From an uncultured Dialister sp. (GTDB lineage Bacteria; Bacillota; Negativicutes; Veillonellales; Dialisteraceae): DNA of 64,000 nucleotides. Location of the stretch: the NCBI GenBank assembly GCA_900547785.1, contig URIB01000004.1, forward strand, positions 54,055 to 118,054, given 5' to 3'. This document shows, in pieces, positions 1 through 9,109 of this stretch. Below the pieces are notes generated by a model. It saw nothing but the letters and a program-made list of their open reading frames with translations. It was not told where the DNA came from and did no database searches. The first letter of the stretch is position 1. Each line of letters opens with the position of its first letter. A program made the translations under genes and the position numbers.

Positions 1-57
1 GTAAGGCAGAGGTCTGCAAAACCTTTATCTCCGGTTCGATTCCGGATGCCGCCTCCA
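1..57 (+). tRNA. tRNA-Cys (GCA), 3' part only
   Basis: This is the 3' part of a cysteine tRNA cut by the window edge. The anticodon loop reads CTGCAAA, giving anticodon GCA. It is followed by a T-arm with GGTTCGATTCC, the acceptor 3' strand TGCCGCC, discriminator T and an encoded CCA at 55-57. The 5' acceptor strand and most of the D-arm lie before the window. A tRNA-Leu follows 28 bases later, so this is probably the end of a tRNA cluster. Confidence 0.93.
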
Positions 58-85
58 TATATCTGCTTATTTAAGAGTTCTCTAT

Positions 86-174
86 GCCGGGGTGGCGGAA
101 CTGGCAGACGCAAGGGACTTAAAATCCCTCGAATCGTGAGATTCGTACCGGTTCGATTCCGGTCCTCGGCACCA
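86..174 (+). tRNA. tRNA-Leu (UAA)
   Basis: This is a class II tRNA with a long variable arm. The acceptor strands GCCGGGG (86-92) and CCTCGGC (164-170) pair, with one G-T wobble. The anticodon stem is AGGGA/TCCCT around loop CTTAAAA, giving anticodon TAA at 120-122. The variable arm covers roughly 130-147, the T-loop is GTTCGATTCC, and discriminator A171 plus an encoded CCA end the gene. The length of 89 bases is usual for bacterial tRNA-Leu. Confidence 0.97.
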
Positions 175-225
175 AAATTAAAACTGTTGCGTAGTGCAGC
201 AGTTTTTTTGTTGTATATGAAATTG

Positions 226-708
226 TTATTGCTGTGTAATGGATGCTACTTGGGCAGAAATGAAAGCAATGAGAGTTTTTGAATTAATTACAACCTGTTT
301 TCCCCGTTGACCGGCGCTTATGCTTATTTCCTCGTAGTTATTTATGGAAATATCTATATATGTGGGGAATGTTTTCTTCATTCCGATAGGAGAGCAACCA
401 CCGCGTAAGTAACCGGTTAAATGGAATAAATCTTTTACATGAACCATTTCCAGTTTTTTATTCCCGCTTATTTTAGCCGCTTCTTTTAAATTTAATTCTT
501 TCTCGGAAGGAAGACAAAAAACAACCGGTCCTGTTTTATCTCCTGTAGTTACAATTGTTTTAAATACCATGTCAGGATCATAGCCCAATGCTTCAGCCGC
601 ATGAACTCCGGACAAATCATTGATTTCATATTCATATGATTTTGCTTTATAGGATATATTTGCTTTATCCAGTATGCGCATGACGTTTGTTTTCTTTTCT
701 TTCTTCAC
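226..708 (-). CDS. ybaK: Cys-tRNA(Pro) deacylase, YbaK/EbsC family
   Basis: The 160-residue product matches the YbaK/ProX editing-domain family, which removes mischarged Cys from tRNA(Pro) in trans in the cytoplasm. Visible family features are the N-terminal M-R-x-L-D-K segment, the VFKTIV strand, the lysine-containing LPSEKELNLK stretch and the glycine-rich YLRGGCSPIG segment near residue 105, followed by KKTFPTYID. The start is probably GTG at 708, with AAGGAG seven bases upstream on the minus strand. It faces the OLD-type gene divergently and stands alone. The family assignment is firm; the exact substrate is inferred from the family. Confidence 0.9.
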   Translation of the reverse strand: MKKEKKTNVMRILDKANISYKAKSYEYEINDLSGVHAAEALGYDPDMVFKTIVTTGDKTGPVVFCLPSEKELNLKEAAKISGNKKLEMVHVKDLFHLTGYLRGGCSPIGMKKTFPTYIDISINNYEEISISAGQRGKQVVINSKTLIAFISAQVASITQQ

Positions 709-837
709 AATAAAACTCCTTTATTTCAAAATACGTATAAAAAATGTATTTGTCAATATGAAATTTTAACCTGCTGCCATTTGGAATAAAAAGCGGCGAG
801 TATGATTTTCTGCAGCTGAAAAATAACGATAAAATAA

Positions 838-846
838 TGGTATAAT
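838..846 (+). promoter_or_regulatory. Extended -10 promoter for the OLD-family gene
   Basis: TGG followed by TATAAT forms an extended -10 (TGn-TATAAT). Transcription would begin around 852-854, leaving a leader of only about 15 bases that begins at the Shine-Dalgarno sequence. The same decamer recurs at several other starts in this window. Confidence 0.55.
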
Positions 847-867
847 AAAATCAAGGTGGGTGATGAA

Positions 868-2499
868 ATGTATATATCAGATGTAAGAATAGAGAATTAT
901 CGCACTTTTGAAAATATAGAATTTCATTTTGACAGCCGTGCTAATTATATAGTGGGTGACAATAATATCGGGAAAACTAATTTTTTGAGCTTTTTAAAAA
1001 GTACCACCCACGGATATGGTTTTAAAGAAAATGATTTTTTAGATAAAGATAAAGAAATTCGTGTTTTTTTCACCCTTTCCACAGCGGATATGGGAACTGA
1101 ACAATCGGCACATATTGAACTTCGCCAAGAAGTGAGGGAAGTAGTGCCAAGGCTCATCAATTCCGACACGGGGGAAAGACTTCCTTTGGAATATATGAGA
1201 AGTCTTTTTTATCTTGATTATGCGGTGGATGATATTCCCCGCAATATGGTGACGGAAGAAGAGCTAAGAAAAATTTTATATTTATATAAGGATTATTTTT
1301 CTTCCGGGACGGAGGCTATCCATGAAGCGGAAAAGATATTGAAAGACAGAGGGTATTCTGTAACATTTTCTGAAAATGCGGACACAGCAGCTTCGGAATT
1401 GCTGCAGCTGATTTTTGGGGAAGATCAAAACAGGGATACGTTAAGCAGCACTATGAAGATTATGTTTGCAGTGGCTTCTCATTTATTGATTTGTCTTATG
1501 GAAAAGAAAAAAAGCAAGGCAATACCGTTTGAACATATTATTGTTTATGATAAACTCGGAAGATCTTTTTTCCCTCTGTTAATCAGCATTGATGAGCCTG
1601 AAATTCATCTCCATCCTTATTTGCAAAGGGCGGTCTTGTCTTTTCTGCGGGCTATTTTAAATAATGAAGACCCGTTTTTTAAAAGTATTGTGCAGAAAAC
1701 TTTGGGCGTTTACGGTTTAGACGGCCAGTTGTTTGTGGTTACCCATTCCACAGATGCACTGGTCGATGATTACCGACAAATCATTCGCTTATACAGAAAT
1801 AAGGAAAATCAGGTAAAGGTGGCTTGCGGAGTGACGTTTCACTTTGACAGCGAAATTGAAAAACACCTGATTATGCATTTTCCTGAAGTCAAGGAAGCAT
1901 TATATGCAAGGTGTGCCGTCTTGGTAGAAGGAGAAACAGAATATGGTGCATTTCCATACTTTGCCCACACTTTGGGAATCAGATTTGACTATCATGGAAT
2001 ATGCTTAATTAATGCAAGGGGAGAAAGTTCGATTCTTAAAATTGCCAAATTAACTAAAAGATTTCATATTCCCACCGTATGTCTGTATGATCGTGATGTA
2101 ATGACATTGGGAAAGCGTTCCGATGTGTATTATACGAAAGAGATCTGTTTTGAAATGGATGTGGTACAAGCCTGCTTGGATAAAGGGCGTACAGATTTAT
2201 TGAATCAAATTATACATTCACTGGATGACAGCAGTGATCTGGTTAATTCAGCATTGGTAAAAAAAGCCGGACAAAAGTTGGGGATTGACAGGCGGTCGTA
2301 TCCGTCAAGAAAGTTATCCAATATATCAAAGAAAGATAGACGTGCGCTTGAGTTTTATTATTTTGCATGGCTTTATGGAAATAAAGGGGTTATTATAGGG
2401 CGTGCAGTCGGTGAGGTCCTGTCAAAAGATGAAATACCGGATTCATTCAAACGGGTGATTCATGCTGCGGTATCTGCTGCGATGGGAGAAAAACAGTAA
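868..2499 (+). CDS. OLD-family ATP-dependent nuclease-like protein (AAA ATPase plus TOPRIM)
   Basis: The product is 543 residues from the ATG at 868. That start is preferred to an in-frame GTG at 856 because AAGGTGGG at 853-860 gives correct spacing and overlaps the GTG. The N-terminal half is an SMC/ABC-like ATPase: Walker A GDNNIGKTN near residues 30-38, signature/Walker B region SIDEPEIHLHP near 240-250, and the H-loop VVTHSTD near 290. The C-terminal half carries TOPRIM signatures: LVEGETE near 352-358 and LYDRD near 406-410. OLD proteins are DNA nucleases linked to phage exclusion or repair. There is no UvrD-type GajB partner next to it, so it looks like a solitary OLD protein. Its role here is unknown. 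Confidence 0.82.
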   Translation: MYISDVRIENYRTFENIEFHFDSRANYIVGDNNIGKTNFLSFLKSTTHGYGFKENDFLDKDKEIRVFFTLSTADMGTEQSAHIELRQEVREVVPRLINSDTGERLPLEYMRSLFYLDYAVDDIPRNMVTEEELRKILYLYKDYFSSGTEAIHEAEKILKDRGYSVTFSENADTAASELLQLIFGEDQNRDTLSSTMKIMFAVASHLLICLMEKKKSKAIPFEHIIVYDKLGRSFFPLLISIDEPEIHLHPYLQRAVLSFLRAILNNEDPFFKSIVQKTLGVYGLDGQLFVVTHSTDALVDDYRQIIRLYRNKENQVKVACGVTFHFDSEIEKHLIMHFPEVKEALYARCAVLVEGETEYGAFPYFAHTLGIRFDYHGICLINARGESSILKIAKLTKRFHIPTVCLYDRDVMTLGKRSDVYYTKEICFEMDVVQACLDKGRTDLLNQIIHSLDDSSDLVNSALVKKAGQKLGIDRRSYPSRKLSNISKKDRRALEFYYFAWLYGNKGVIIGRAVGEVLSKDEIPDSFKRVIHAAVSAAMGEKQ

Positions 2500-2532
2500 G
2501 CGCTTATTCACGAAATTTTAATAGTCTATGTA

Positions 2533-2561
2533 TTGAAAACATGAAATGAATCCCTTAAAAT
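2533..2561 (+). promoter_or_regulatory. Probable sigma-A promoter of the pyr operon
   Basis: TTGAAA (2533-2538), a 17-base spacer and TAAAAT (2556-2561) precede pyrB. The predicted start near 2568 leaves a leader of under 40 bases before the pyrB ATG. That is too short for a PyrR-type terminator/antiterminator pair. Confidence 0.5.
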
Positions 2562-2604
2562 AACAAAGATAAATCATTTTATGTATTGCATTAAGGAGGC
2601 TGGC

Positions 2605-3570
2605 ATGAGTACGGTTTCATTGCAAGGCCGATCCATTTTGGATTTGGAGAGTTTATCTCCTGCCGAGATTCATCGGATCCTTGATATGGCACGGCAAATG
2701 AAGATGGTATTGCTTTCCGGAAGGAAAAAGAAAGAGTATTTAAAAGGAAAATCTATTGTGACTGTATTTTCCGAAGCTTCCACGAGAACACGAAGTTCAT
2801 TCGAACTGGCAGGGAAATATCTGGGAGCGGATGTCATTAACATAACAAAGAGCGGCAGCTCGATGACGAAAGGTGAAAGCCTGAGAGATACACTGCTTAC
2901 TGTTTCAGCGATGGGAACAGATGCGGTAATTATTCGTGATTCGTCAGAGGGGGCCGCTCTTTTTGCATCTAAAGTGACAAGCCCTAAGGTAAAAACACCA
3001 TTGATTTTTAATGCGGGAGATGGCGCACATGCACACCCTTCGCAAGCGCTCCTCGAGCTTTTTACAATTCAAGAATCAGGTAAGAAAATCAAGGGAATGA
3101 AATATACTATTGTCGGAGATATCCTCCATTCCCGCGTTGCCCGGAGTGATATTTACGGATTTACGAAACTGGGAGCGAAGGTTCATTTGACAGGACCGAG
3201 AACACTGGTGCCTAAAGAACTTGAAGCGATGGGGGCCATTGTAAATGATTCTTTGGAGGAAGCACTGAAAGATGCTGATGCCGTTAATATTCTCCGTATC
3301 CAGTTAGAACGGGCGGCAGCAGGGTTTTTCCCGACGACGAGAGAATATGCACGGCTTTGGGGAATCAATAAAAACCGCCTTTCTTTATGTAAGCCGGATG
3401 TGACGATTATCCATCCGGGACCGATGAACAGGGGGATAGAAATTTCTCATGATGTAGCTTATGATGAACAATCCTGGATACAGGAAGAAGTGCGTAATGG
3501 AGTGGCAGTACGCATGGCGTTACTGTATTTGACACTGACGGAGGGCAAAGATATTGAAACTGATCATTAA
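2605..3570 (+). CDS. pyrB: Aspartate carbamoyltransferase, catalytic subunit
   Basis: PyrB condenses carbamoyl phosphate with aspartate to carbamoyl aspartate, the committed step of pyrimidine synthesis in the cytoplasm. The start is taken at ATG 2605 because AAGGAGG (2593-2599) sits just upstream; an in-frame ATG at 2581 lies before that site. The product is then 321 residues, the usual catalytic-chain length. Visible signatures are the phosphate-binding STRTR motif near residues 59-63, HPSQALLEL, and the C-terminal HPGPMNRGIE loop. No pyrI regulatory subunit follows. It is the first gene of a six-gene operon, and pyrC starts inside its last codons. Confidence 0.96.
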   Translation: MSTVSLQGRSILDLESLSPAEIHRILDMARQMKMVLLSGRKKKEYLKGKSIVTVFSEASTRTRSSFELAGKYLGADVINITKSGSSMTKGESLRDTLLTVSAMGTDAVIIRDSSEGAALFASKVTSPKVKTPLIFNAGDGAHAHPSQALLELFTIQESGKKIKGMKYTIVGDILHSRVARSDIYGFTKLGAKVHLTGPRTLVPKELEAMGAIVNDSLEEALKDADAVNILRIQLERAAAGFFPTTREYARLWGINKNRLSLCKPDVTIIHPGPMNRGIEISHDVAYDEQSWIQEEVRNGVAVRMALLYLTLTEGKDIETDH

Positions 3571-4843
3571 AAACGGAACGATTATAAATCCTGCAAAAGG
3601 ACAGCATGAAAAAGGAGATATCGCTGTTGAAAATGGAAAAATAACGGCTATAGGCGGCTGTATTGATCCGGAAGATGCGGAAGTTTTTGATGCCGACGGT
3701 TACTTTGTAACTCCGGGGCTGATTGATATGCATGTGCATCTCCGTGAGCCGGGACAAGAAGCTAAAGAGGATATTTTAACAGGCACACGGGCGGCAGCAG
3801 CAGGAGGAATTACCCATGTCGCAACGATGGCGAATACAATACCGGTGATTGATAATGCGGCAGTTTTAAGAAGTGTAAAACAGCGTATAGAAGAAGATGG
3901 CATAGTAAAAGTCAGCATAATAGGAGCTATATCGAAAGGGTTGGAGGGAACGCAGCTTTCTGAAATGGGAGATATGACTTCCCATGGCGCAGTGGCATTC
4001 TCTGATGACGGTCATTATGTAGAAAATGCCAATTTCATGCGCAGAGCGATGGAATATGCGGGTCAGCTTGGGAAAATGATTATTGATCATGCAGAAGATA
4101 TAACGATGTGCAGTCAAGGATTTATGCATGAGGGAAATGTGTCTTACAAGATGGGCGTGACAGGGAGACCGGCGACAGGAGAAAGTATTGCAGTGGCAAG
4201 AGATTTATTACTTTCAGAATTGACAGGCTGTCATATCCATATCGCACATGTAAGTTCGGCCAAAGCCGTAGAGTTGGTCAGACAGGCTAAAAAGAAAGGG
4301 ATTCATTGTTCTACGGAAGTAACGGCGCAGCATTTATATTTCACAGATGAATACCTTAAAAATTATGAAGCATGTTTCAAGATGGCTCCTCCTATCCGGA
4401 CGGAAGATGACAGGAAAGCACTGATTGAAGGGCTGAAAGACGGAACGATTGATGCAATTATGACAGATCATGCACCGCATACCAATGAAGAAAAAGATGT
4501 CCCGTTTAACTGTGCACCCAACGGCATAGCCGGACTTGAAACCTCTTTAGCCTCTACATTGACCGTTCTTTATCATGGAAAGCATATGACGATAGATCAA
4601 ATTGTGGAGTGTATGTCAGTTCGTCCCGCCAAATTGCTTCAAGTGGATGGCGGAGTTCTTGATGTGGGAAAAGGTGCGGATATTACAGTGATTGATCCGG
4701 ATAAGGAATGGACAGTGAAAGGGAATGAGCTTTATACAAAATCTTTATTTACACCTTATGAAGGTATGACACTGAAAGGGAAAGCGGTTCTGACGGTTAT
4801 TAACGGACATATAGTAATGAAAGAAGGTAAGGTGCTGAGATGA
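3554..4843 (+). CDS. pyrC: Dihydroorotase
   Basis: This is a class I amidohydrolase of 429 residues that cyclises carbamoyl aspartate to dihydroorotate. Metal-ligand motifs are clear: DMHVHLREPGQ near residues 58-68 (the HxH pair), later histidines in IIDHAED and HIAHVSS, and MTDHAPH for the catalytic aspartate. The start is TTG at 3554, with GGAGGG at 3540-3545 at good spacing. It overlaps the end of pyrB by 17 bases, which points to translational coupling. The ending is an ATGA overlap with carA. Confidence 0.96.
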   Translation: MKLIIKNGTIINPAKGQHEKGDIAVENGKITAIGGCIDPEDAEVFDADGYFVTPGLIDMHVHLREPGQEAKEDILTGTRAAAAGGITHVATMANTIPVIDNAAVLRSVKQRIEEDGIVKVSIIGAISKGLEGTQLSEMGDMTSHGAVAFSDDGHYVENANFMRRAMEYAGQLGKMIIDHAEDITMCSQGFMHEGNVSYKMGVTGRPATGESIAVARDLLLSELTGCHIHIAHVSSAKAVELVRQAKKKGIHCSTEVTAQHLYFTDEYLKNYEACFKMAPPIRTEDDRKALIEGLKDGTIDAIMTDHAPHTNEEKDVPFNCAPNGIAGLETSLASTLTVLYHGKHMTIDQIVECMSVRPAKLLQVDGGVLDVGKGADITVIDPDKEWTVKGNELYTKSLFTPYEGMTLKGKAVLTVINGHIVMKEGKVLR

Positions 4844-5904
4844 AAGGATGGCTGGTTTTAGAAAATGGAATCCGGTTTCATGGAGAACTTCTCGGGTCTG
4901 CAGAGGGGATCGGAGAGTTGGTTTTCAATACAGGGATGACAGGTTATCAGGAATGTTTTACCGATCCGTCTTATGAGGGGCAAATTTTAACACTGACATA
5001 CCCTTTAATCGGAAATTATGGAGCAAACGATGACTTTATGCAAAATAAAAAGCCTGCAGCTACAGGGTATGTACTTGATCAAATCACAAAATATCCCAGT
5101 AATTGGGAATGCAAGGAGTCTGTTATAGAATTTATTGAGCGATATCATGTACCTTGTCTTTATAATGTGGATACCCGTGCAGTTACCCGTGTAGTCCGTA
5201 CACAAGGAATTATGAAAGCCGTTATTGTAAGTGCGGATAGAAGTGAAGAGGAAATCAAAGCGCTGCTGGAAAAACCGATGCACCGCAACCATGTCGAAAA
5301 GGTGACGACAGATGTTCCTTATACTTATGGAAACGGGAAATACAGGGTTTCTTTATTGGATTGCGGATTAAAGAAGAGCATTTTAAAAAGCCTTGCCGAT
5401 AATGAGTGCACAGTTCATGTATTTCCTGTCCATACGGCAGCAGAGGAATTACTGGTAAACTCTCCGGACGGTATTTTTTTAAGCCCCGGACCGGGAGATC
5501 CTCAAGATGTGCCTTATGTGATTGAAACGGTAAAGCAGCTGATAGGAAAACGTCCGATTTTCGGCATTTGTTTGGGAATACAAATGATAGGACTTGCTCT
5601 GGGAGCTAAAACTTTTAAACTGCCTTTCGGACACAGAGGCGCCAATCATCCTGTCAAAGACTTGAGAAACGGAAGAGTCTATATTACCAGCCAGAATCAT
5701 GGGTACGCTCTTTTAGAAGACAGCCTGCCCGAATGTATTGAGGTGACACACAGAAGTGTTAATGATGGAACGATAGAAGGAATCCGTCATAAGTCACTTC
5801 CGATACAAGCCGTGCAATATCATCCGGAAGCAGCACCGGGACCGACTGATAATTTTTATTTATTTTCAGAGTTCAAAAAGGCGATGGAGGATTTCAAAAA
5901 ATGA
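4840..5904 (+). CDS. carA: Carbamoyl-phosphate synthase, small (glutaminase) subunit
   Basis: CarA hydrolyses glutamine and passes ammonia to CarB. The 354-residue protein has the CPSase small-chain N-terminal domain (FNTGMTGYQE and the following Tyr/Pro-rich stretch), followed by a class I glutamine amidotransferase domain. That domain has the nucleophile elbow FGICLGIQMIGLALG (catalytic Cys) and the HPEA histidine/glutamate near the C-terminus. It is joined to pyrC and carB by ATGA overlaps, so synthesis with CarB is probably stoichiometric. The placement inside the pyr operon suggests pyrimidine-dedicated supply; whether an arginine-specific copy exists cannot be judged here. Confidence 0.97.
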   Translation: MKGWLVLENGIRFHGELLGSAEGIGELVFNTGMTGYQECFTDPSYEGQILTLTYPLIGNYGANDDFMQNKKPAATGYVLDQITKYPSNWECKESVIEFIERYHVPCLYNVDTRAVTRVVRTQGIMKAVIVSADRSEEEIKALLEKPMHRNHVEKVTTDVPYTYGNGKYRVSLLDCGLKKSILKSLADNECTVHVFPVHTAAEELLVNSPDGIFLSPGPGDPQDVPYVIETVKQLIGKRPIFGICLGIQMIGLALGAKTFKLPFGHRGANHPVKDLRNGRVYITSQNHGYALLEDSLPECIEVTHRSVNDGTIEGIRHKSLPIQAVQYHPEAAPGPTDNFYLFSEFKKAMEDFKK

Positions 5905-8900
5905 CAAAAAAGAATGTAAAAAAAGTTTTGGTCATCGGCTCCGGACCTATCGTGATCGGACAAGCCGCGGAATTTGACTATGCAGGTACGCAGGCTTGCC
6001 GCTCATTGAAAGAAGAGGGAATGGAAGTTGTTTTAGTCAACAGTAATCCTTCAACAATTATGACGGATACAGATATTGCAGACCGTGTCTATATAGAACC
6101 GATTACGCTTCCCTTTGTCACAGAGGTTATAAAAAAAGAAAGGCCGGATGCGCTTTTAGCTACATTGGGCGGACAGGTCGGTTTGAACATGGCAGTGGAG
6201 CTTTCTGATGCCGGCGTTTTAGAACAGTATGGTGTGGAATTGCTGGGTTCCTCGTTGCATGCAATTAAGCATGCAGAAGACAGAGAGCTTTTTAAGAAGG
6301 CGATGAAAGAAATTCATCAACCGGTTCCTGAAAGTGATATTTTTGAAGAACTTGAACCGGCGATTGCTTTTGCCGATCAAATAGGATATCCGGTGATTAT
6401 ACGACCTGCGTACACATTGGGAGGAACAGGCGGCGGAATCGCCCATGACCGTTATGAGATGGAAGAAATAGCTAACCGGGGTATCAAACTTTCTCCGATT
6501 AATCAAATTCTCGTTGAACGATCCGTGGCAGGCTGGAAAGAAATTGAATTTGAAGTCATGCGTGATGCTTCCGATAATTGCATTATTGTTTGCGCTATGG
6601 AAAATATTGATCCTGTAGGGGTTCACACAGGAGATTCCATTGTGGTGGCGCCGACGCAAACTTTAACAGACGGGCAATATCAGATGATGCGTGCCGCTTC
6701 TTTGGATATTATCCGGTATTTGCAGATTGAAGGCGGATGTAATGTCCAATATGCTTTAGATACAAGAACAAATAGTTATTATGTCATTGAAGTGAATCCC
6801 CGTGTAAGTCGTTCTTCGGCTTTGGCGTCCAAGGCAACGGGATATCCCATAGCTAAAGTGGCGGCCAAGATAGCTTTGGGTATGCGTTTGGATGAAATTA
6901 CAAATGCGATTACTAAAAATACAAAAGCCTGCTTTGAACCATCTATAGATTATGTGGTTGTTAAGTTTCCCAGATGGCCGTTTGAAAAATTTACATTGGC
7001 AGATCGATCTATCGGCACTCAAATGAAAGCGACCGGAGAAGTTATGGCGTTGGATCGTACGTTAGAAGGCGCTTTATTGAAAGCATTGCGTTCTTTGGAA
7101 GTGGGTGAAGGATATCTTCATCTGAAGAAATTGGAAGGGCAATCATTATATGACATACGTTGTCTTCTTCACCGTATAGATAATGAAAGATTATTCGTAT
7201 TGGCAGAAGCACTCAGACGCGGTATAGAGCCGGAAGAAATCAACAGGATTACAAAAATTGATTTGTTCTTTATTTATAAAATCCAGAATATTATTCTCAC
7301 GGAACGTTTATTGCTGAAAGAAGGACTTACCGAAGATACATTTAAAGCAGCTAAACGAATTCAGATGCCCGATTTTGCAATTGCGCATTTTGCTGAAGTG
7401 GGGGTCAAGGATGTAGAGAACTTTAAGAAAAAAATAAATTATCATGCCCGGTTTAAGATGGTCGATACCTGTGCGGCAGAATTTGAAGCGCAGACTCCCT
7501 ATTACTATTCGACCTATGGAAGTGAAGATGAAGTACAGCCGCAAGGAAATCATTCAGTGATTGTTTTCGGATCTGGTCCGATCCGCATCGGCCAGGGAAT
7601 TGAATTTGATTATTGCTCCGTACATGCATCATGGGCATTAACTAAAGCAGGTAAGAAGTCTATAGTCATCAATAATAACCCGGAAACTGTGTCAACAGAT
7701 TTTGATACATCAGATGCTCTGTATTTTGAACCGCTTACAGAAGAAGATGTACTGGATATTATCGATAAAGAAAAACCGGAAGGAGTGATTTGCCAATTCG
7801 GTGGACAAACAGCTATCAATTTGGCCACGCCTATGGCAAAACGGGGAATCAAAATCATTGGATCATCAAATGAGAGTATTGATATGGCAGAAGACAGGGA
7901 ACGCTTTGATACCTTAATGGGGCAACTGGGTATTGCCAGACCGAAAGGTTGCCTTGTTGAAAGTGTGGAAGAAGCGATGGAAAAGACGGCAGAGCTTTCA
8001 TATCCGCTGATTGTACGACCCAGTTATGTTCTTGGCGGCCGGGCCATGCAGATTGTATATGACCAATCCGAGCTTCGGCAATACTTAAAAGAAGCCGTAG
8101 TGGCTTCTCATGAGCATCCTGTACTGATTGATCAGTATATGGTAGGGCGGGAAGTAGAAATTGATGCCATTTCTGATGGAGTAGAAGTATGTATTCCCGG
8201 AATTATGGAGCAGATTGAACGGTCCGGGGTTCACTCCGGAGACTCTTTTGCCGTATATCCACCGCAGCATTTGACACAAGAGATTATTGATACATTGACA
8301 AAATATACAAGAGATATAGCTCGTGCTATGAATGTCAAGGGGCTTGTAAATATCCAATTCATTGTTGTGAAAGACAAAGTCTACGTTATTGAAGTGAATC
8401 CTCGTGCCAGCCGTACAGTACCTTTTATGAGTAAAATAACAGGAATTAATATGGTCGGGCACGCAACCAGAATCGCACTGGGTGAATCCTTAGCAGAACA
8501 AGGATTGCCATTGGGATTGGTTCCTCCTAGGAATTATGTTGCCATTAAAGCACCGGTATTTTCTTTTTCAAAATTAGGTCTTGTGGAAATCAAATTAGGA
8601 CCGGAAATGAAGTCTACCGGAGAAGTTATGGGTATCGGGCATACCTACCAAGAAGCTCTTTATAAAGCTGTTGTAGCTGCTAATCTGATGATACCTTCTC
8701 GCGGAAATATCTTAATTACAGTAAGTGACAGAGATAAACCTGAGACGGCGGAATTGGCCAAAGGATTTGTTAAATTGGGCTATCACTTAATCAGTACATC
8801 CGGAACAGGTGCTTATTTTGAAAACCTCGGTATACCTGTCGAAATTATCAAGAAAATTCACGAGAAGGGTGAAAACTGTGAGAAATATTTAAAATCAGGG

Positions 8901-9107
8901 AAAGTTGACTTGGTTTTGAACACAATTTCTTATGGAAGTCAAATTGAGCAGGAAGGATATGATTTGAGACGAATTGCCGTAGAATTGGCGATTCCCTGTC
9001 TGACATCTCTGGATACGGCGAAAGAGGTTCTGCGTGTTATGGCTGAATCGGGAAGTGAAGAAACAAAACATGTAGAAGCTGTGCAGGACTATATAAAGGA
9101 GGTTTAG
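5901..9107 (+). CDS. carB: Carbamoyl-phosphate synthase, large subunit
   Basis: The 1068-residue protein makes carbamoyl phosphate from bicarbonate, ammonia and two ATP. Its length matches full CarB. It contains two homologous ATP-grasp halves: the first opens with VIGSGPIVIGQAAEFDYAG, and the second opens near residue 555 with VFGSGPIRIGQGIEFDY. Each has its RPSYVLGG/RPAYTLGG-type loop and an EVNPR(V/A)SR segment. The last ~130 residues form the MGS-like allosteric domain (starting around ILITVSDRDKPE, with the TSGTGAYF loop). It starts in an ATGA overlap with carA, and pyrK begins two bases after its stop. Confidence 0.98.
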   Translation: MTKKNVKKVLVIGSGPIVIGQAAEFDYAGTQACRSLKEEGMEVVLVNSNPSTIMTDTDIADRVYIEPITLPFVTEVIKKERPDALLATLGGQVGLNMAVELSDAGVLEQYGVELLGSSLHAIKHAEDRELFKKAMKEIHQPVPESDIFEELEPAIAFADQIGYPVIIRPAYTLGGTGGGIAHDRYEMEEIANRGIKLSPINQILVERSVAGWKEIEFEVMRDASDNCIIVCAMENIDPVGVHTGDSIVVAPTQTLTDGQYQMMRAASLDIIRYLQIEGGCNVQYALDTRTNSYYVIEVNPRVSRSSALASKATGYPIAKVAAKIALGMRLDEITNAITKNTKACFEPSIDYVVVKFPRWPFEKFTLADRSIGTQMKATGEVMALDRTLEGALLKALRSLEVGEGYLHLKKLEGQSLYDIRCLLHRIDNERLFVLAEALRRGIEPEEINRITKIDLFFIYKIQNIILTERLLLKEGLTEDTFKAAKRIQMPDFAIAHFAEVGVKDVENFKKKINYHARFKMVDTCAAEFEAQTPYYYSTYGSEDEVQPQGNHSVIVFGSGPIRIGQGIEFDYCSVHASWALTKAGKKSIVINNNPETVSTDFDTSDALYFEPLTEEDVLDIIDKEKPEGVICQFGGQTAINLATPMAKRGIKIIGSSNESIDMAEDRERFDTLMGQLGIARPKGCLVESVEEAMEKTAELSYPLIVRPSYVLGGRAMQIVYDQSELRQYLKEAVVASHEHPVLIDQYMVGREVEIDAISDGVEVCIPGIMEQIERSGVHSGDSFAVYPPQHLTQEIIDTLTKYTRDIARAMNVKGLVNIQFIVVKDKVYVIEVNPRASRTVPFMSKITGINMVGHATRIALGESLAEQGLPLGLVPPRNYVAIKAPVFSFSKLGLVEIKLGPEMKSTGEVMGIGHTYQEALYKAVVAANLMIPSRGNILITVSDRDKPETAELAKGFVKLGYHLISTSGTGAYFENLGIPVEIIKKIHEKGENCEKYLKSGKVDLVLNTISYGSQIEQEGYDLRRIAVELAIPCLTSLDTAKEVLRVMAESGSEETKHVEAVQDYIKEV

Positions 9108-9109
9108 TT

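Noticed and set aside
1..174. tRNA cluster as an integrated-element attachment site.
   Set aside because: No integrase or repeated tRNA end was found near it, so there is no support beyond the tRNA genes themselves.
2500..2604. Possible PyrR attenuator before pyrB.
   Set aside because: The region is too short, and no terminator or PyrR-binding loop was seen; a promoter explains it better.
6219..8462. Several long minus-strand open frames opposite carB.
   Set aside because: They are antisense shadows of a highly conserved gene and have no family-like sequence or ribosome sites.
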